Source of the DNA: Neckera pumila | Taxonomy: Eukaryota; Streptophyta; Bryopsida; Hypnales; Neckeraceae | Direction of reading: 5' to 3' | DNA length: 64,000 bases | Assembly (NCBI GenBank): GCA_963969595.1 | Contig: OZ018411.1 | Location: forward strand, 3,102,501-3,166,500 | Part shown: positions 47,091 through 58,679 of the stretch, piece by piece | Position numbering within the stretch: position 1 is the stretch's first letter | How the letters are laid out: the number at the start of each line of letters is the position of its first letter | The notes under the pieces: generated by a model | Database searches by the model: none | What the model was told of the DNA's origin: nothing | What the model saw: only the letters and a program-made list of their open reading frames with translations | Translations under genes and position numbers: made by a program

Positions 47091-47702
47091 AGAACCGGAA
47101 ACAGAGACCTTGGCCCCGCAAGTCAGGGTCACAAGCGAGCTCTACTCACATTTGGGTGGAAAAGCTTCAGATGATCAGACTCAAGTAGAAGATGACACAC
47201 GCCCAGATATGAAAATGAAGGCAATTCTTAGCCTGGTGATCAGCAAAAGAAACAGTCTCGAGCCATCACGGGAATTACCTCCTCCACCAGCCCTCATGGC
47301 CTATCATCACCCGACTCACATCTCTGAACGCCTCATGAATCAACAACCGGAAATTGGCTCTCCCAACAAACAAGTTAACAGCCATGCATTAGCTTTAGAA
47401 CTGGAAACAGAGACCAGGCCCCGCAAGTCAAGGTCACAGGCGAGCTCTACTCACATCTGGGTGGAAAAAGCTTTAGGTGATCAGATTTGGATAGAAGGTG
47501 ACACACGCCTAGATATGAAGATGAAGGCGATTCTTAGCCCGGTGATCAGCATAAGAAACAGTTCCAAGCCATCGCGGGAATTACCTCCTCCATCAGCCCT
47601 CATGGCCTATCATCACCCGACCCACATCTCCAAACGCCTCATGAATCAACAACTAGATATTGGCTCTTCCAACAAACAAGTTAATAGCCATGCATTAGCT
47701 TC
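47091..47702 (+). repeat. 306-base tandem duplication inside the LINE
   Basis: Units 47091-47396 and 47397-47702 begin AGAACCGGAAACAGAGACC / AGAACTGGAAACAGAGACC and both carry ELPPP-ALMAYHHPTHIS and NKQVNSHAL. The period is a multiple of three, and a 203-codon frame crosses both copies. A one-base difference near 47166 (AAAAG against AAAAAG) puts the start of unit 1 in another frame. Confidence 0.9.
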
Positions 47703-47849
47703 AAACCATATGGCAAATTAGTCCAACCACGCATCGGGATCAAACGCTCTGCATTCACCAACCAGAGGTACACCAACTACGGACTCATTATCTTTCTCCT
47801 CGCCCAACCAAATTCAGAATGATATAGTCCAAGACTGGAGAGGATTCGC

Positions 47850-49620
47850 GGCATCAAACTTCTCGAGAGCAACTTGCAACAACTTCTATCGTAGTACGTA
47901 GATGATACAGGATTTTCCATCCTAAGGAGAGAGGAGGGTCTTCAAAACACTATCTCCTTGCCGTAGAATTTTGGGGTGGCATCTGGGCTCATCCTTAATT
48001 GAACCAAAAGGTTTCGGGTATTGGTTCTCGAAAGTACTCTGACAAGCCTGGACAGAAAAATACAAAATGACTTGGGCTCCACCCGGCTCGATTACCAAGC
48101 TGCTCCGAGCACCCTTTGGCATTATCCTTGAGACAACAATAATCAACGAGTTTCTATAGAATAAGATCATGAAGAAACTGAAGTACTGGACCACTCAGAG
48201 GTTGTCGCTTGCAGGAAGGGGGACGGTGATTAATGCTATCCTACTCTCAACGCTCTATTATTTCATCACAATCTAGTGTTCGTCAATTCAAGTCATACGG
48301 GCTATTAGAGGAAACACGTGCAACTACCTCTGGAGTGGTGCGGAGCACAATGCGCATACATGTGTTAACTGGGAGGATTGTTGTCTATCGAAAGTAGTAG
48401 GCGGGTTAAAATTATTGGACCCAAAAATATCTTTTACAGCCTTGCCGGTGAAATGGACTTTATACTCCATAAAACACGGCATAACTAATCTCAAATCTCT
48501 TTTGAGATACATGATCAATAAGATGAAGCCGAATCCAAAGCCGGGGTATTGGTACCCCTCACAGACTTGGCTGACGGTACACAATGCATCTGTTACAAGA
48601 GGGTCCCGGATCTGGAATAGAGTAACTTCTGCGTGGAATGCATTTCCGCACACATCAAGCTCACCCCTCCTACAAACGTTGAGGAGGTGCTCAAAAGCAG
48701 TCTGTGGTGGGCCACAAGTTACATAGGGTCGAATTTCCAATTCGAACAGGAGAGGGCACGAGAGCTGGCGCAGCATGGACTGAGAAATATCAAAGATCTG
48801 TGGGACTTAGCAAGAGGCGACTTCAAGCCATGGGAGGTGGTCCAAGTTAGCTTTCATCTTACAGACATAGAGCAAAGGAAGTGGCGCTACCTCATCTCTC
48901 ACATTCCACTGGAATGGATCGTATTCCTGACTAGGCAATTTACTCAGATTCAAGATGGAAATTGGGTGGAAATGTTTGGCACATTGGAGGACGAGCTGCT
49001 AATTATTGTGTGGAAAAGAGAAAATCAAGGCATTTTGAGTCATTTACGACCTCAGAGCATTGCATTAACATAGGAACACACGAGAGCAATAATAGGCCCT
49101 CTATCCAGGCAGCTGTCAATAGTACAGCAGTCAGCCGAAGACACAACACATGAAGGTTTTATTTGTAAGGTTAGGGTGCTGAAAGGAAGGAAAAGTGCAA
49201 AGGGAGGCTTCAATCTCTTTTTTGTTGGGACTCTACATACACTAACATTTGACCCAAGCAGATGGAAATGGAAAAATGGTGTCCCACTGATGTCATATTC
49301 TACCTCTATAGGACGACTGTTACTAACCAAATAAACTCATCTCAAGCGTTCTATTGCTTCCAAGTGGATTGACCACCTCCCAGGTGATTTTATGCTCCAT
49401 TGGAGAGATCTCTGGCTCAAGATCCAATCGCAAAAAGAAGCGGCATTCATGTGGTCGGTGTAGCATAACGTGATAACGCGATAGCAATTAACTCATGGAG
49501 GGCCCATATCAATCTAGGGATCACCACTACATGCATTTGTTGCACGACAGACATCTTTGAGACTCCCATACACAGATTTTACTACTGCCCGCGTGCCCAA
49601 GAGGTATGGGAATATGCCTA
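47850..49620 (+). pseudogene. LINE reverse transcriptase C-terminal part and zf-RVT module
   Basis: The RT catalytic box reads YVDDTGFSIL at 47895. After it, with frame changes, come RLSLAGRGTVINAILLSTLY (about 48200), NYLWSGAEHNAHTCVNWEDC (about 48320), GGLKLLDPKISFTALPVKW and SLLRYMI, the usual order after the catalytic aspartates in plant LINEs. At 49480-49620 the text reads ITTTCICCTTDIFETPIHRF and then YYCPRAQEVWEYA, the zinc-binding RT-associated module (Cx2C...HxFx2C). Multiple stops and frameshifts make this a pseudogene. Nothing upstream of the RT active-site region survives. Confidence 0.82.
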
Positions 49621-50182
49621 GTTGATTCTCATTCATCTTTGTGGGGATCAGTTAAATTTGATCCTACACACAAGATTTACTTACAAGCATTGTATATTTG
49701 GAGGCACACTTCATAGGAGATTTTTGTTATTTAGAACAATATGGTCCTTAGTTAGAGGCTCATATTTATGGATTATATGGATCTCTAGGAATTAGTAAGG
49801 TTTTCACACAAAGTGAATGGCCTCGTGAGCGTATCTACAAGGCCATGTGGACAACATTACTTGACTCAGGATGGGCAGTCCAGATCAAGGCGTACAATGT
49901 AGCCCGCTTGCGACCACAGAATGCTGGGCTTATTTAGGTGCAATTTGAGAGGATTTGGCTTCAATCCTCAATCCTGGCTACTAAGGAGGATCGAGTTTAC
50001 ATTTGAACTAGAAAGGGCCCTCCGCCTTGTTTTTTATTGTAGGTTGGATGCCCATGTGGGTTTTTTTTTTCCGATTTTTTCTGGTTTATTTGCTCGCTCT
50101 CTCTTCATTGTCTAACTGTAAGGCTTGGCTATTGTTTTGGGTTCTGATTTCTTTTAATGCAGTGGGATTTTCCATTTGTTCA

Positions 50183-50206
50183 AAATAATAATAATAATAA
50201 TAATAC
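50183..50206 (+). repeat. (AAT)n tail of the LINE
   Basis: Seven or so AAT units directly follow CCATTTGTTCAAA. It serves as the LINE 3' tail in place of a pure poly(A). Confidence 0.8.
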
Positions 50207-50361
50207 ACTAATGTCTCCTACTAGTTTAGAAATCTATGACCGGGGAATTAGATCAATTCCAGAAAAATTTAAAGCAATTAACATAGTGCAATCTGTAAAC
50301 AATCCATGGATAGAAATTATTGTAGCCTTCCAAAATCGGATCCAAATTTACCAACAGTAAA
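50207..50361. other. Short spacer
   Basis: Unremarkable AT-rich sequence between the LINE tail and the next TTAA element. Confidence 0.5.
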
Positions 50362-51254
50362 ATAACTACTAAAGGACCAAGGCATATTCTGGCTCCAAAA
50401 CCACTGAAAATTGCCATTTTTGCTGTGATCACTCCCTTTTTTTCTGGAATCTAACCATAGGATCTTGTACTTCATTTGTCTTAGATCATGTGGTAAAAAT
50501 TTCATGAAGTTTGATCGCACGGATTAGAAGATATTAGTATTTGAAATTGAAAAAAGAATTTTTTTTGAACTATGGCCTGCAAGTTCATATGACTTTGACA
50601 GCCATTTGTGGATTTTCTTGGCACTACACACCATAAAGTTAAAACTTTCTATATTAGAATTTGAGTTGAGAGTTGGCAAAAAAAAAAAAATAATGTTAAA
50701 ACTTAATCTTCACATATAAAAAAATTGTTAAGTAGGTCCAAAATCGAGCAACACACTAAATTGTTAATCGCTCTTACATGGAATTAAAACACCATACTCC
50801 CAATGATGGGATTGTTCTTGCAAACAAACTTAATCTTGTCAAAAAAAAAAAAAAAAAAATTGAAATTGCATTCAGAAATTAAGTTTTTAAGTTTTTTTTG
50901 TTAAGATGTTGAGTTTGCCCAAAAAACAAGATTGTCCATAACTTTCTCAATTTGAGTCCAAATAGAATGAATTAAAGCTTCAAATGTAGACAAAAACATG
51001 ATCTTTGAGGATTTTTTTTATTTTTTAAATTCAATTTTTTAAAGTTCTTTTTGCTGACCGGCAAATTGCTTTCTTGGTTTTGGGTGGCATAACTTTTGCT
51101 CCCGGGAGTAGAAAAAAATTATATATTTTAAAAGCTAATGTGATTTCCTATCTTCCAAAAAAGTCTTAAAAAATCTAGTCAAAATTTCAGGTTGCATGAG
51201 CCTACCCAAAATCCCAAGTGTCCCTCGAGGGGACTTTAGTCCTTTAGAGGATAA
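50362..51254 (-). mobile_element. TTAA-TIR element, type C, reverse orientation (~893 bp)
   Basis: The left boundary is diverged (AATAACTACTAAAGGACCAAG instead of TTAACCCC). The right end is GGACTTTAGTCCTTTAGAGGATAA. It is colinear with the reverse of 13286-14204, and the internal block is at 50930-51005. Confidence 0.82.
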
Positions 51255-51338
51255 GAGATCACAATGTTTCCAAAGCTGAGTCATTAAGGTGTCTTTTTGA
51301 AATCATTGGGCAATGTTACACTTAGTGAAATTGAACAT
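51247..51338. repeat. Segment shared (inverted) with 13198-13290
   Basis: From GATAAGAGATCACAATG to CTTAGTGAAATTG this is the reverse complement of 13198-13290. The same segment adjoins the same end of both type C copies. Confidence 0.8.
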
Positions 51339-52207
51339 TGATTTATACATGATCATTGTGATTCTCAGTTTGTTGATGTGGAAGAGGAATGTTTCAAGCT
51401 TCCAGGCAAGCTTGATTTATAGTAATCTTATAGAGGTCTTTACTTACATTGTCTATTAAAATCTTTTTCTCATCCACAGGGTCCTTAAGATTCAAATACG
51501 AGCATGTCAAATTCAAGCAAAGTAAATAAAATCATCAAAGTATGGGAGTTTTTGGAACCAACTTGGATAATAATATAATCAACCCAAGCTTTAGTGATGC
51601 ACAACTAATATTAATAAGGCAATAGTGTAGGCAGTGTGAGTGCAATGACAGACCTTGGTCCATTATTTAAATATTCCTACAGAAAACGACAATATATGCC
51701 ACTGTTGTATGCTATTTCACTTTCACTTTCATTTTCCTAACTACTATCTAAGGCCTCTACATCCACAAACTACATCACATTGAATAAATAATTGAACTTT
51801 TTTAAATTCAGAGGCAAAACCTCTTGAGCTAATGCAGCTACCACAAAAGTAAGCAAGTATCTGTGAATCTAGGATTTAACTAGACTTTTCAACACACTCA
51901 TCAATCTAAAGGTCCTAAACCGTCCACACCATTTGACATAAAAATCAATAAAATAATAAAGATCCATTTAGCACTTGTATGCTAAAATTATTTTATGCTA
52001 AAATTATTTTTTTATTTTAACTCCATAAAATCTCATTCAAGAGCATATGTTGTAACTATTATCTATTTAGAAAAACTTGAACTAGTATCACAAAATGCAA
52101 GAGATTACTTCTTAGTACATAATAGCATGCATTATAAATCCACATTCCAATGCAACACAATAAGACTTCAAAAGGTGGTCTAAGTCCACAAATGAAATAG
52201 GTTGCAA
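51339..52207. other. AT-rich intergenic, nothing recognised
   Basis: No supported feature. Confidence 0.4.
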
Positions 52208-53135
52208 TTAACCCCTAAAGGACCAAGGCCTTTTTTCTGCCAAAAAACTCTCAAAACTGCCATTTCTAGAGCAAAGAGTAAAAAAATGTGAAAAATGTTT
52301 TTCTTGCACATCTAACCGTAGGATCTTATACCCAACTAGTATGAGAATGTGTGGAAAAAATTTCAGAATTTTTGACCGCACAGATTGCAAGATATCTGCT
52401 TTTGAAGTAAAGAAGACAAGTTTTTCAGCACATTGCGGGACTAGATATTTTGACTTTGAACATTTTTAACTTAAATATTTTGCACTACAAAATTTTGAGA
52501 TTTAAATCTTTCTAGTGGAGAATTGAGTTGAGAGTCTAAGGAAAAAAAAAAATTCAAAAAAACTTAATTTTCATTCTTAAAAAATTGTTAAGTAGAAGTA
52601 GGTACAAGATAGAAGGAAAATCTAAAATATTAATATCTTTTAGATGGAATTAAAATGCACTAATCCCAATGGTGAGATTGTTCAAGCACAAAAGCTAAAC
52701 CATGTGGATCTTTTTTTTTTTAAATTGCAAAAATTGCATTCCAAAATGAATCCTACAAGTTATTTTTTTCAAGAAAATGCTCTAATTGCGCGAAAAACAA
52801 GATTGTCCATAACTTTCTCATAAAAAATCCAAATGAAATGAATCAAAGCTTCCCAAATAGGCAAAAATATAACCTATAAGGAAAAAAAAGACAAAAAAAA
52901 AAATTTAATTTTTTGCAAAATTTTTTTATTGCCCCTTCTCCCCTGTTTTGAGCTTATTTGGGCCTAACTTTTGTTCCCGGGCACCGATTGAAAAAAAAAT
53001 TGTATTCCCACAAAGCTTATCAGTTTCTCTATCTCTAAAAATAGTTTCAGAAAATCATGACAAAAATTCAGCCCGTAGGTACCTGCCCAAAATCCTATTT
53101 GTCCCCCGAAGGAACAATGGTCCTTTAGGGGTTAA
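52208..53135 (+). mobile_element. TTAA-TIR element, type A, full length (~928 bp)
   Basis: It runs from TTAACCCCTAAAGGACCAAG to GGTCCTTTAGGGGTTAA. The flanks show no duplication outside TTAA (left TAGGTTGCAA, right TTTCTTCAAG). It is the best-preserved type A copy and a good reference for the family. No frame is conserved against other copies. Confidence 0.92.
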
Positions 53136-54655
53136 TTTCTTCAAGAAACTTCAAAATTTATTGAAAAGATTCTGAATGGCATTAATTGGACAAGGTCTAA
53201 CAAATAGAAAGTTCATTTCAATAACAAATCCCATGATAAGATCAAGTTCAAGTACAAACTTCAAAAACCCTGAGCATTCTAAATTAAAAAATGCATGCAT
53301 CCAATTCCATGATAATATAGCCAAGATTCCATGAATGTACTGCAATCAAGTTAATTTGTGCATACTACATAGAAACAGGCTTTTATTCAGATTTTTGTAT
53401 TATACATGCAAACTACAAAAAATCAAATCCAAACCAGTATTATATCAAGCCACAATTAGAACCTATTACACATGCTAGTGCTAGACTTACCATTACTAAT
53501 CATTTTGCTGACATGGTTTTTGCTACCTTCCAAGGCTTTTACATTCAAGTACTCTAAAAATTTGAGGCAATATTCCGCTTTCTGCAGGCAAGCCATTGGC
53601 AACTGCTCTTTAGTCTATGCGGCAAGAATAGACTCCACATAGCATAGAAGACGGAGACCACGGTTTAACATGACTTTCTAAGAGTTTGACCAGCTTGCAA
53701 AAAAAATTCAAAAGGAAAGCAACTTAAAGTTCAAATATATTCTCAATCAAATACTTTAGCAACAATTTGAAAGGTACATACTATTCAAGAGGAGATAGGT
53801 TTATGAATCCAAGCGATTCTAAACCACAATCATGGATATTTTCTTCACTAGGCTTTCTACATCATCACCATTAGAAGATGACAACCTTTTTCTTGTGAAT
53901 CGTCTCAAACAAAGGTTCAGACATAGCAAGGGGCTTCTAATGTGATTATTTGTCGAGTTTCTATGCACTAATTACCTCTTGTACTAACTTGTCCACGTTG
54001 AGTCTCATACTAACAATTGTTAAGCTAATCCAAGTATACTAATACCTCTCATTATGTGATTACTAGTCTTGCCAAGGTGTGCCACGTTTCCTAGGATTTT
54101 CACATAAATAGCAAAGCTCTAGCTTCTCTAGGCGTAGGACTAATTAGGCTGTAGTAGAAACTAAAACCACGGCAAAGCTATCATCTTCTATTCTATTTTT
54201 CACAACCAAGTATTCACTAACCCCTGGTATTGTGTGGCAAAATTCGGGCCTAAACCCCCCGAAGCTTTGCCCATTGCACTAACTTTTTGCAACTCCAGTT
54301 TTTATTTTGATTAAGAAGATTCCTTTGGAAGAATTCAAGAAGTTAGATTAAGAAGGCAAAAGACTACCTATCCGCATTAGCCACCTAGCATTAATCATCC
54401 AGCTGATACCAACCAAGAGTCGGTCGATTGGCTAGTCGATACCTTGATTGATTTCAGTTTATATACATAAATGGCTTGGAAACAAACCACTTCTACATGA
54501 TATCCTGTGGGGTCCTATTTTTTTTTATGGACCCTACTGGAAAAGGTGACGCTTCTTGTAGGGGAAGCTTCAGTGCTGTTAGGGAATGTTGAGAGCAGAG
54601 AAAGTCGGGGACGCTGAGAATCTGTGCCAAGATTAGGATTTCAAAATTTGCGGCT
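53136..54655. other. Intergenic, nothing recognised
   Basis: No coding frame with domain resemblance. The stretch 53520-54450 is slightly less AT-rich and may derive from a transposon. Confidence 0.4.
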
Positions 54656-54703
54656 ATCTATACTGATGCAGTTCGTGATATCTATGTTGATGAAGTTCAT
54701 GTT
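54656..54703 (-). repeat. Two tandem 24-base units
   Basis: Units begin ATCTATACTGATGCAGTTCG and ATCTATGTTGATGAAGTTCA. On the minus strand they read as a repeated HELHQ-R peptide in a short frame, which I regard as chance. Confidence 0.7.
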
Positions 54704-56219
54704 TTGAGTTTGATCCGTGGATAATTTGCGCAGAAGAATTTGATGACGGTATTACTATGAAAACCATAATTGTAAACTTCAAGAGGTGCGTGAACATTTT
54801 TAGGTTTTCTAGGTGAGAGGTGAATAGGATCTTGAGAATACAAGCTTTGGAACGATTTGTGTGCATGGTGAATTGTGTTTGAGAAATAAAAAAATCAATG
54901 CTCATTATAGAACACATATTGCACGGAGTATGTTACACAAACCTTAATTCTGAAACGTTGTCATATAAACCTTGCACCCTCACCTGCAACATCAAGCAAA
55001 ATTGACATCTTTTGAATTTGTTGTAGTGAGGATGCTTTTGCTCTTTTATAAAGATTTTGCTTATAAACTGATTGCCTCTTCTTGTCAAATTTTGCAGGGT
55101 TTTACACGGCTATTGCATGCATCTCATTCATCTTCACTTTTGAAAGTGATACCTCCAGGAGTAGGAGCTTTCTTGTAAAGACAAGGTAATTGCACTGAAT
55201 TTTATCTTAATCAAGCCAAATTTTATGGTTTTCTTGTTCACTTTGTTCTTTCTAAGCTTAAGAGAACGCATCACCTTATCCTCTTCACATTCATCCTTTT
55301 GGAGTTCTAGAGTTTGGGAAGATAATTTTTGTGAATGTTGTTATGGTAATGATCCCTGCCTTTGACATGGCAACAGAAAAGTGGATGAGGCTATAGGCCG
55401 CAACACTACACCTTAATAATTCTTTGGCATGGGATATACGCTCCAATAATTCCAAAGCATATTGCCTGGCCTTTACCATGCCGCTTTAGACAACGCCAAT
55501 ATTATCTCTTCTTCGAAGGCGACATCGTCTTGGAAAAGGAATTCTTCAGTTTGCTTGTTGCAATAGTCCTTATAAAAATGGCGAGCATTTTAGGCACTAG
55601 AAAGGAAGCTCATTATTACATAAAGTATAAATAGAACCAAAAATATGGTATGCACATTAAGGCATTAGGGCAATTTTGCCAATTAAGTTTCCATTCTTGC
55701 ACAATGAAGCTATTTAGATACCAGCTTTTCACAAGTACGGGCACTTTGGTGCAACTTGGATGTATTTATTGAGGTGGTATAATTTATTAAGTTGGATTCA
55801 TTAAAAATTGCATGCAGGCTTTGCGGTTTTCTCTATATAAATCTCTAAATTCCCCTGCTTTTTCTTTTGTAATTTTTTGTTGCAATTAAATTGGATTGCA
55901 TAATATAGATTGAGAATTAAGAGGTGAACGACTTTTTGGACCAATGGCTTTTGTTTGAGCAGTGTTGACAGGGTGCCATGTCTCGGGCAAAATTACGTCT
56001 ATTTTTGGGATCTCTGGACGCCTAGACGTCCAAACATTGTATCTGCTGTGTCCGTTGGGTACGTTTATCGTCGAATAGTTTTAATGGGTGGAGGATTTAA
56101 TATGGCAGACGGCGGTATACAACCACCCATTCGCCCAGACGGATGACCCGGTGGCCTTGACCGACGACCCCTTTGCCCTGACCATTGACGTTGTCCACTT
56201 TGACCTACAACCCATCCGC
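54704..56219. other. Intergenic, no gene recognised
   Basis: No supported gene. The stretch near 55955-56220 is richer in G+C and dominated by CCGAC / GACG phrases leading into the direct repeat. Confidence 0.4.
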
Positions 56220-56537
56220 TGTTTGTCCGCTATTGTATGTTTTATAATATATCCTTGGAAAGCTATTGTCAAGAATTTTCCAGTGATATAGTATGCGTCT
56301 AATTTGGACAAAGGCTTTGATGGTGGGACCCTTCCAAAGATTGGGGTCTGCCTAACCGTCTACCAGTCCTTCTAGCCTTCCAACTAGCTGCCTGCCTGTC
56401 TAGTTGTCTGCCGTCTGTCCGCTATTGTGTGCTCTTAATATACCATTAAAAAGGTATCATTGAGAGCTTTTCAATGGTATATTATGCATCTAATTTGGTC
56501 AAAAACTTCTGCAGTGGGACCCTTCTAAAGATTGGGT
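56220..56537 (+). repeat. Direct repeat, two ~127-base units, period ~192
   Basis: Units at 56220-56348 and 56412-56537 share GTCCGCTATTGT, then ATATAC or ATATCC, then GCGTCTAATTTGG / GCATCTAATTTGG and GTGGGACCCTTC-AAAGATTG. Divergence is moderate. Confidence 0.75.
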
Positions 56538-56923
56538 GCTGGCCATTATTTTAATTCTTGTAATCTTCAGCACTCTTGGAGTCCTTATCTGCACCCATAA
56601 AGATCAAATTGGTCATTATTCAGTTAGACGGGTGGCTCGCTTGCAATTGTATTATCAAAGCCTTAATATGCTTCATTAGTATTTTATTACTAAGAGTCTA
56701 ACCATCTAGTTTTTTTTCTTTCAATTCAATCGATATTGTACTCTCTAAGATTGTAGACAGATTATGTAACTTTGTGTAAAATCATTTGTACATGCAAAAT
56801 TTCTTATCATTACCACATTTTTCTAGTTATAAGTTTGCGACATACATTTATAATTCTATTTATGCGAATTTTTTTGGTCTTATTAGTTGATATTGACAAT
56901 AGTATTGAAATTTTTTTGTGAAG

Positions 56924-57004
56924 TTAACCCCTAAAGGACCAACTGTCCATTCAATGTACGCAAATTTGACTACAAGGTCATGGGCTCCGTCCTTTAGGGG
57001 TTAA
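56924..57004. mobile_element. Miniature TTAA-TIR element, 81 bp
   Basis: TTAACCCCTAAAGGACCAAC at the left and GTCCTTTAGGGGTTAA at the right enclose only ~45 bases. Both termini are perfect while the whole body is missing. This defines the minimal termini of the family. Confidence 0.9.
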
Positions 57005-58404
57005 TAAAACTTTTTCTTGAGATGAAATCTACTTGTAATCATTAAAGTATAACATACTTGCCCCAATCATTAGTTTCAAGGTACCTATACTACAAAGTGA
57101 TATTGTGTAAGATTTTAGAATATAACATTGTCTCAAATGTCAAAATTAGGTGTCATGACATTATCACACTAATACATGTTAAAATTTAAAACGTGTGCAG
57201 TAAAATTTTCAAAAAAATCCACAATGCATGTTCATTGTCTAAGCTGGAATGAGTCATTTATTGTGGTAGGCAATATATGGCTGGCATACTTATCCTTGAT
57301 TCTTTGAATGATCCACAATCAAAAAAATTGTAAACTAGTTTTGAACCAAGAATCACCGAGTCTTTCTAAAAGTCCACATTATAAATCAAATGTTCTATCT
57401 AAAACTTTGAATATACTCATAAGATTCACCATGACAACATATTCCAAAATACAAATATCAATTATTTACGTGAATGATATTCAATGACATTATTATTTAG
57501 ATCACAAGCATTCAAGCATCTTTCTTTGTTCAATGAAAATCTATTGATTTACTCCAATGAAATCCATATTTCCCTTTGAAGCACTAGAACGCAATTGTTT
57601 TGAAAAATCAATGAATATTACATAATATACATGTTTGATCTTGAAAAAATTCATAAGCTCACGTGAACATGGATGATTTTCCATTTCTCCAATATAGCAC
57701 CATCTAAGAAATGTATAAAATTGCTTGTACAATTGTTATATAATAGTATTAATTTTTTGAATTTGGCATGCACCCTAAGTCCTAAGCCCAAATTAAGAGA
57801 AATTCCTTCAAATCAAAATTGCACGTACTTTTCACATTTGCATTTTACAACAACATAAAATTTTGATGTAGAATTACATAACAAATGTACATAAATGAAG
57901 TCCATAGTTGTTGTACATGAGGGGTCTTCATATTTGAAGGTCAATTATCACCTTTTTTACATTTGAAGCACCAATATTTTGGGTATAGGATATATTGTTG
58001 ATGCTTTATAATTTAGAATGTAGATATAGGTAGGAAAATAACTTCAATTATATTTTTGTTGTATGAGTGCAATATTTAATCTTAAGCTACATAAAACTAC
58101 ATTAAATTACATTGAAGTACTTAAAGCATTTTTAGTAGCATCCTTTAATAGAATAATAAACTAATACAATTGCTTGTACTATATATATCTTGGTGTTTCA
58201 AACTATCAATGCATTTTACAACAAAATATAAAGAAACATTTCAGGTTATAGTTGCACGTTCTACATTTGTACATTGGCACATAATAGTTGATAAAGAAAA
58301 TAGCATTCACATTGGAAACATAAATGAATAAGTTTGTGAGGTTCATATGTAGTATATTTTGATGATGACATTTAAAGGGAATTCAAGGTCAAACACTTGA
58401 TGAC
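57005..58404. other. AT-rich intergenic, nothing recognised
   Basis: No supported feature. Confidence 0.4.
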
Positions 58405-58661
58405 ATTTTTGGAGCATTGGAGGGCCGTTTCAGGCCCGTTTCCTACACTGGCTCTATTTTGTGAACAGCAATACAGGTTGTCAAAAAATAATTATTTAAA
58501 ACAAAAAAAAATCAAAATCAAAATATCATTTTTTTAATTTATTTTTCAAAAATGACATGGCATGATGTGTGCCACATTAGCCAACTGCTGCAACTACATT
58601 TTTGCAATTGGAAAATGTAGGAAACTCTCCGGGAAATCACGGTCTTCTAATGCCCCAAAAT
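58405..58661. mobile_element. Short TIR element, GGAGGGC-type family (~257 bp)
   Basis: The left end ATTTTTGGAGCATTGGAGGG and then CCGT is matched by the inverse of ACGG then TCTTCTAATGCCCCAAAAT at the right. The interior is AT-rich with TGGCATG / GCCACATTAGCC phrases. It adjoins the 3' end of the minus-strand LINE. Confidence 0.65.
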
Positions 58662-58679
58662 CATTTGGAGAAGGAAGTC

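Larger units (their letters stand above)
45840..50206 (+). mobile_element. LINE retrotransposon, degenerate and internally deleted
   Basis: In order: an ORF1 remnant (46073-46843); a Pro/Ser-rich linker with a 306-base duplication (47091-47702); RT from just before the YVDD box (about 47850); the RT C-terminal region (to ~49070); a zf-RVT zinc module (49480-49620); and a 3' end with an AAT-repeat tail (50183-50206). The endonuclease and the first half of RT are absent. Frameshifts and stops are frequent, so it is dead. The 5' boundary is approximate. Confidence 0.88.
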
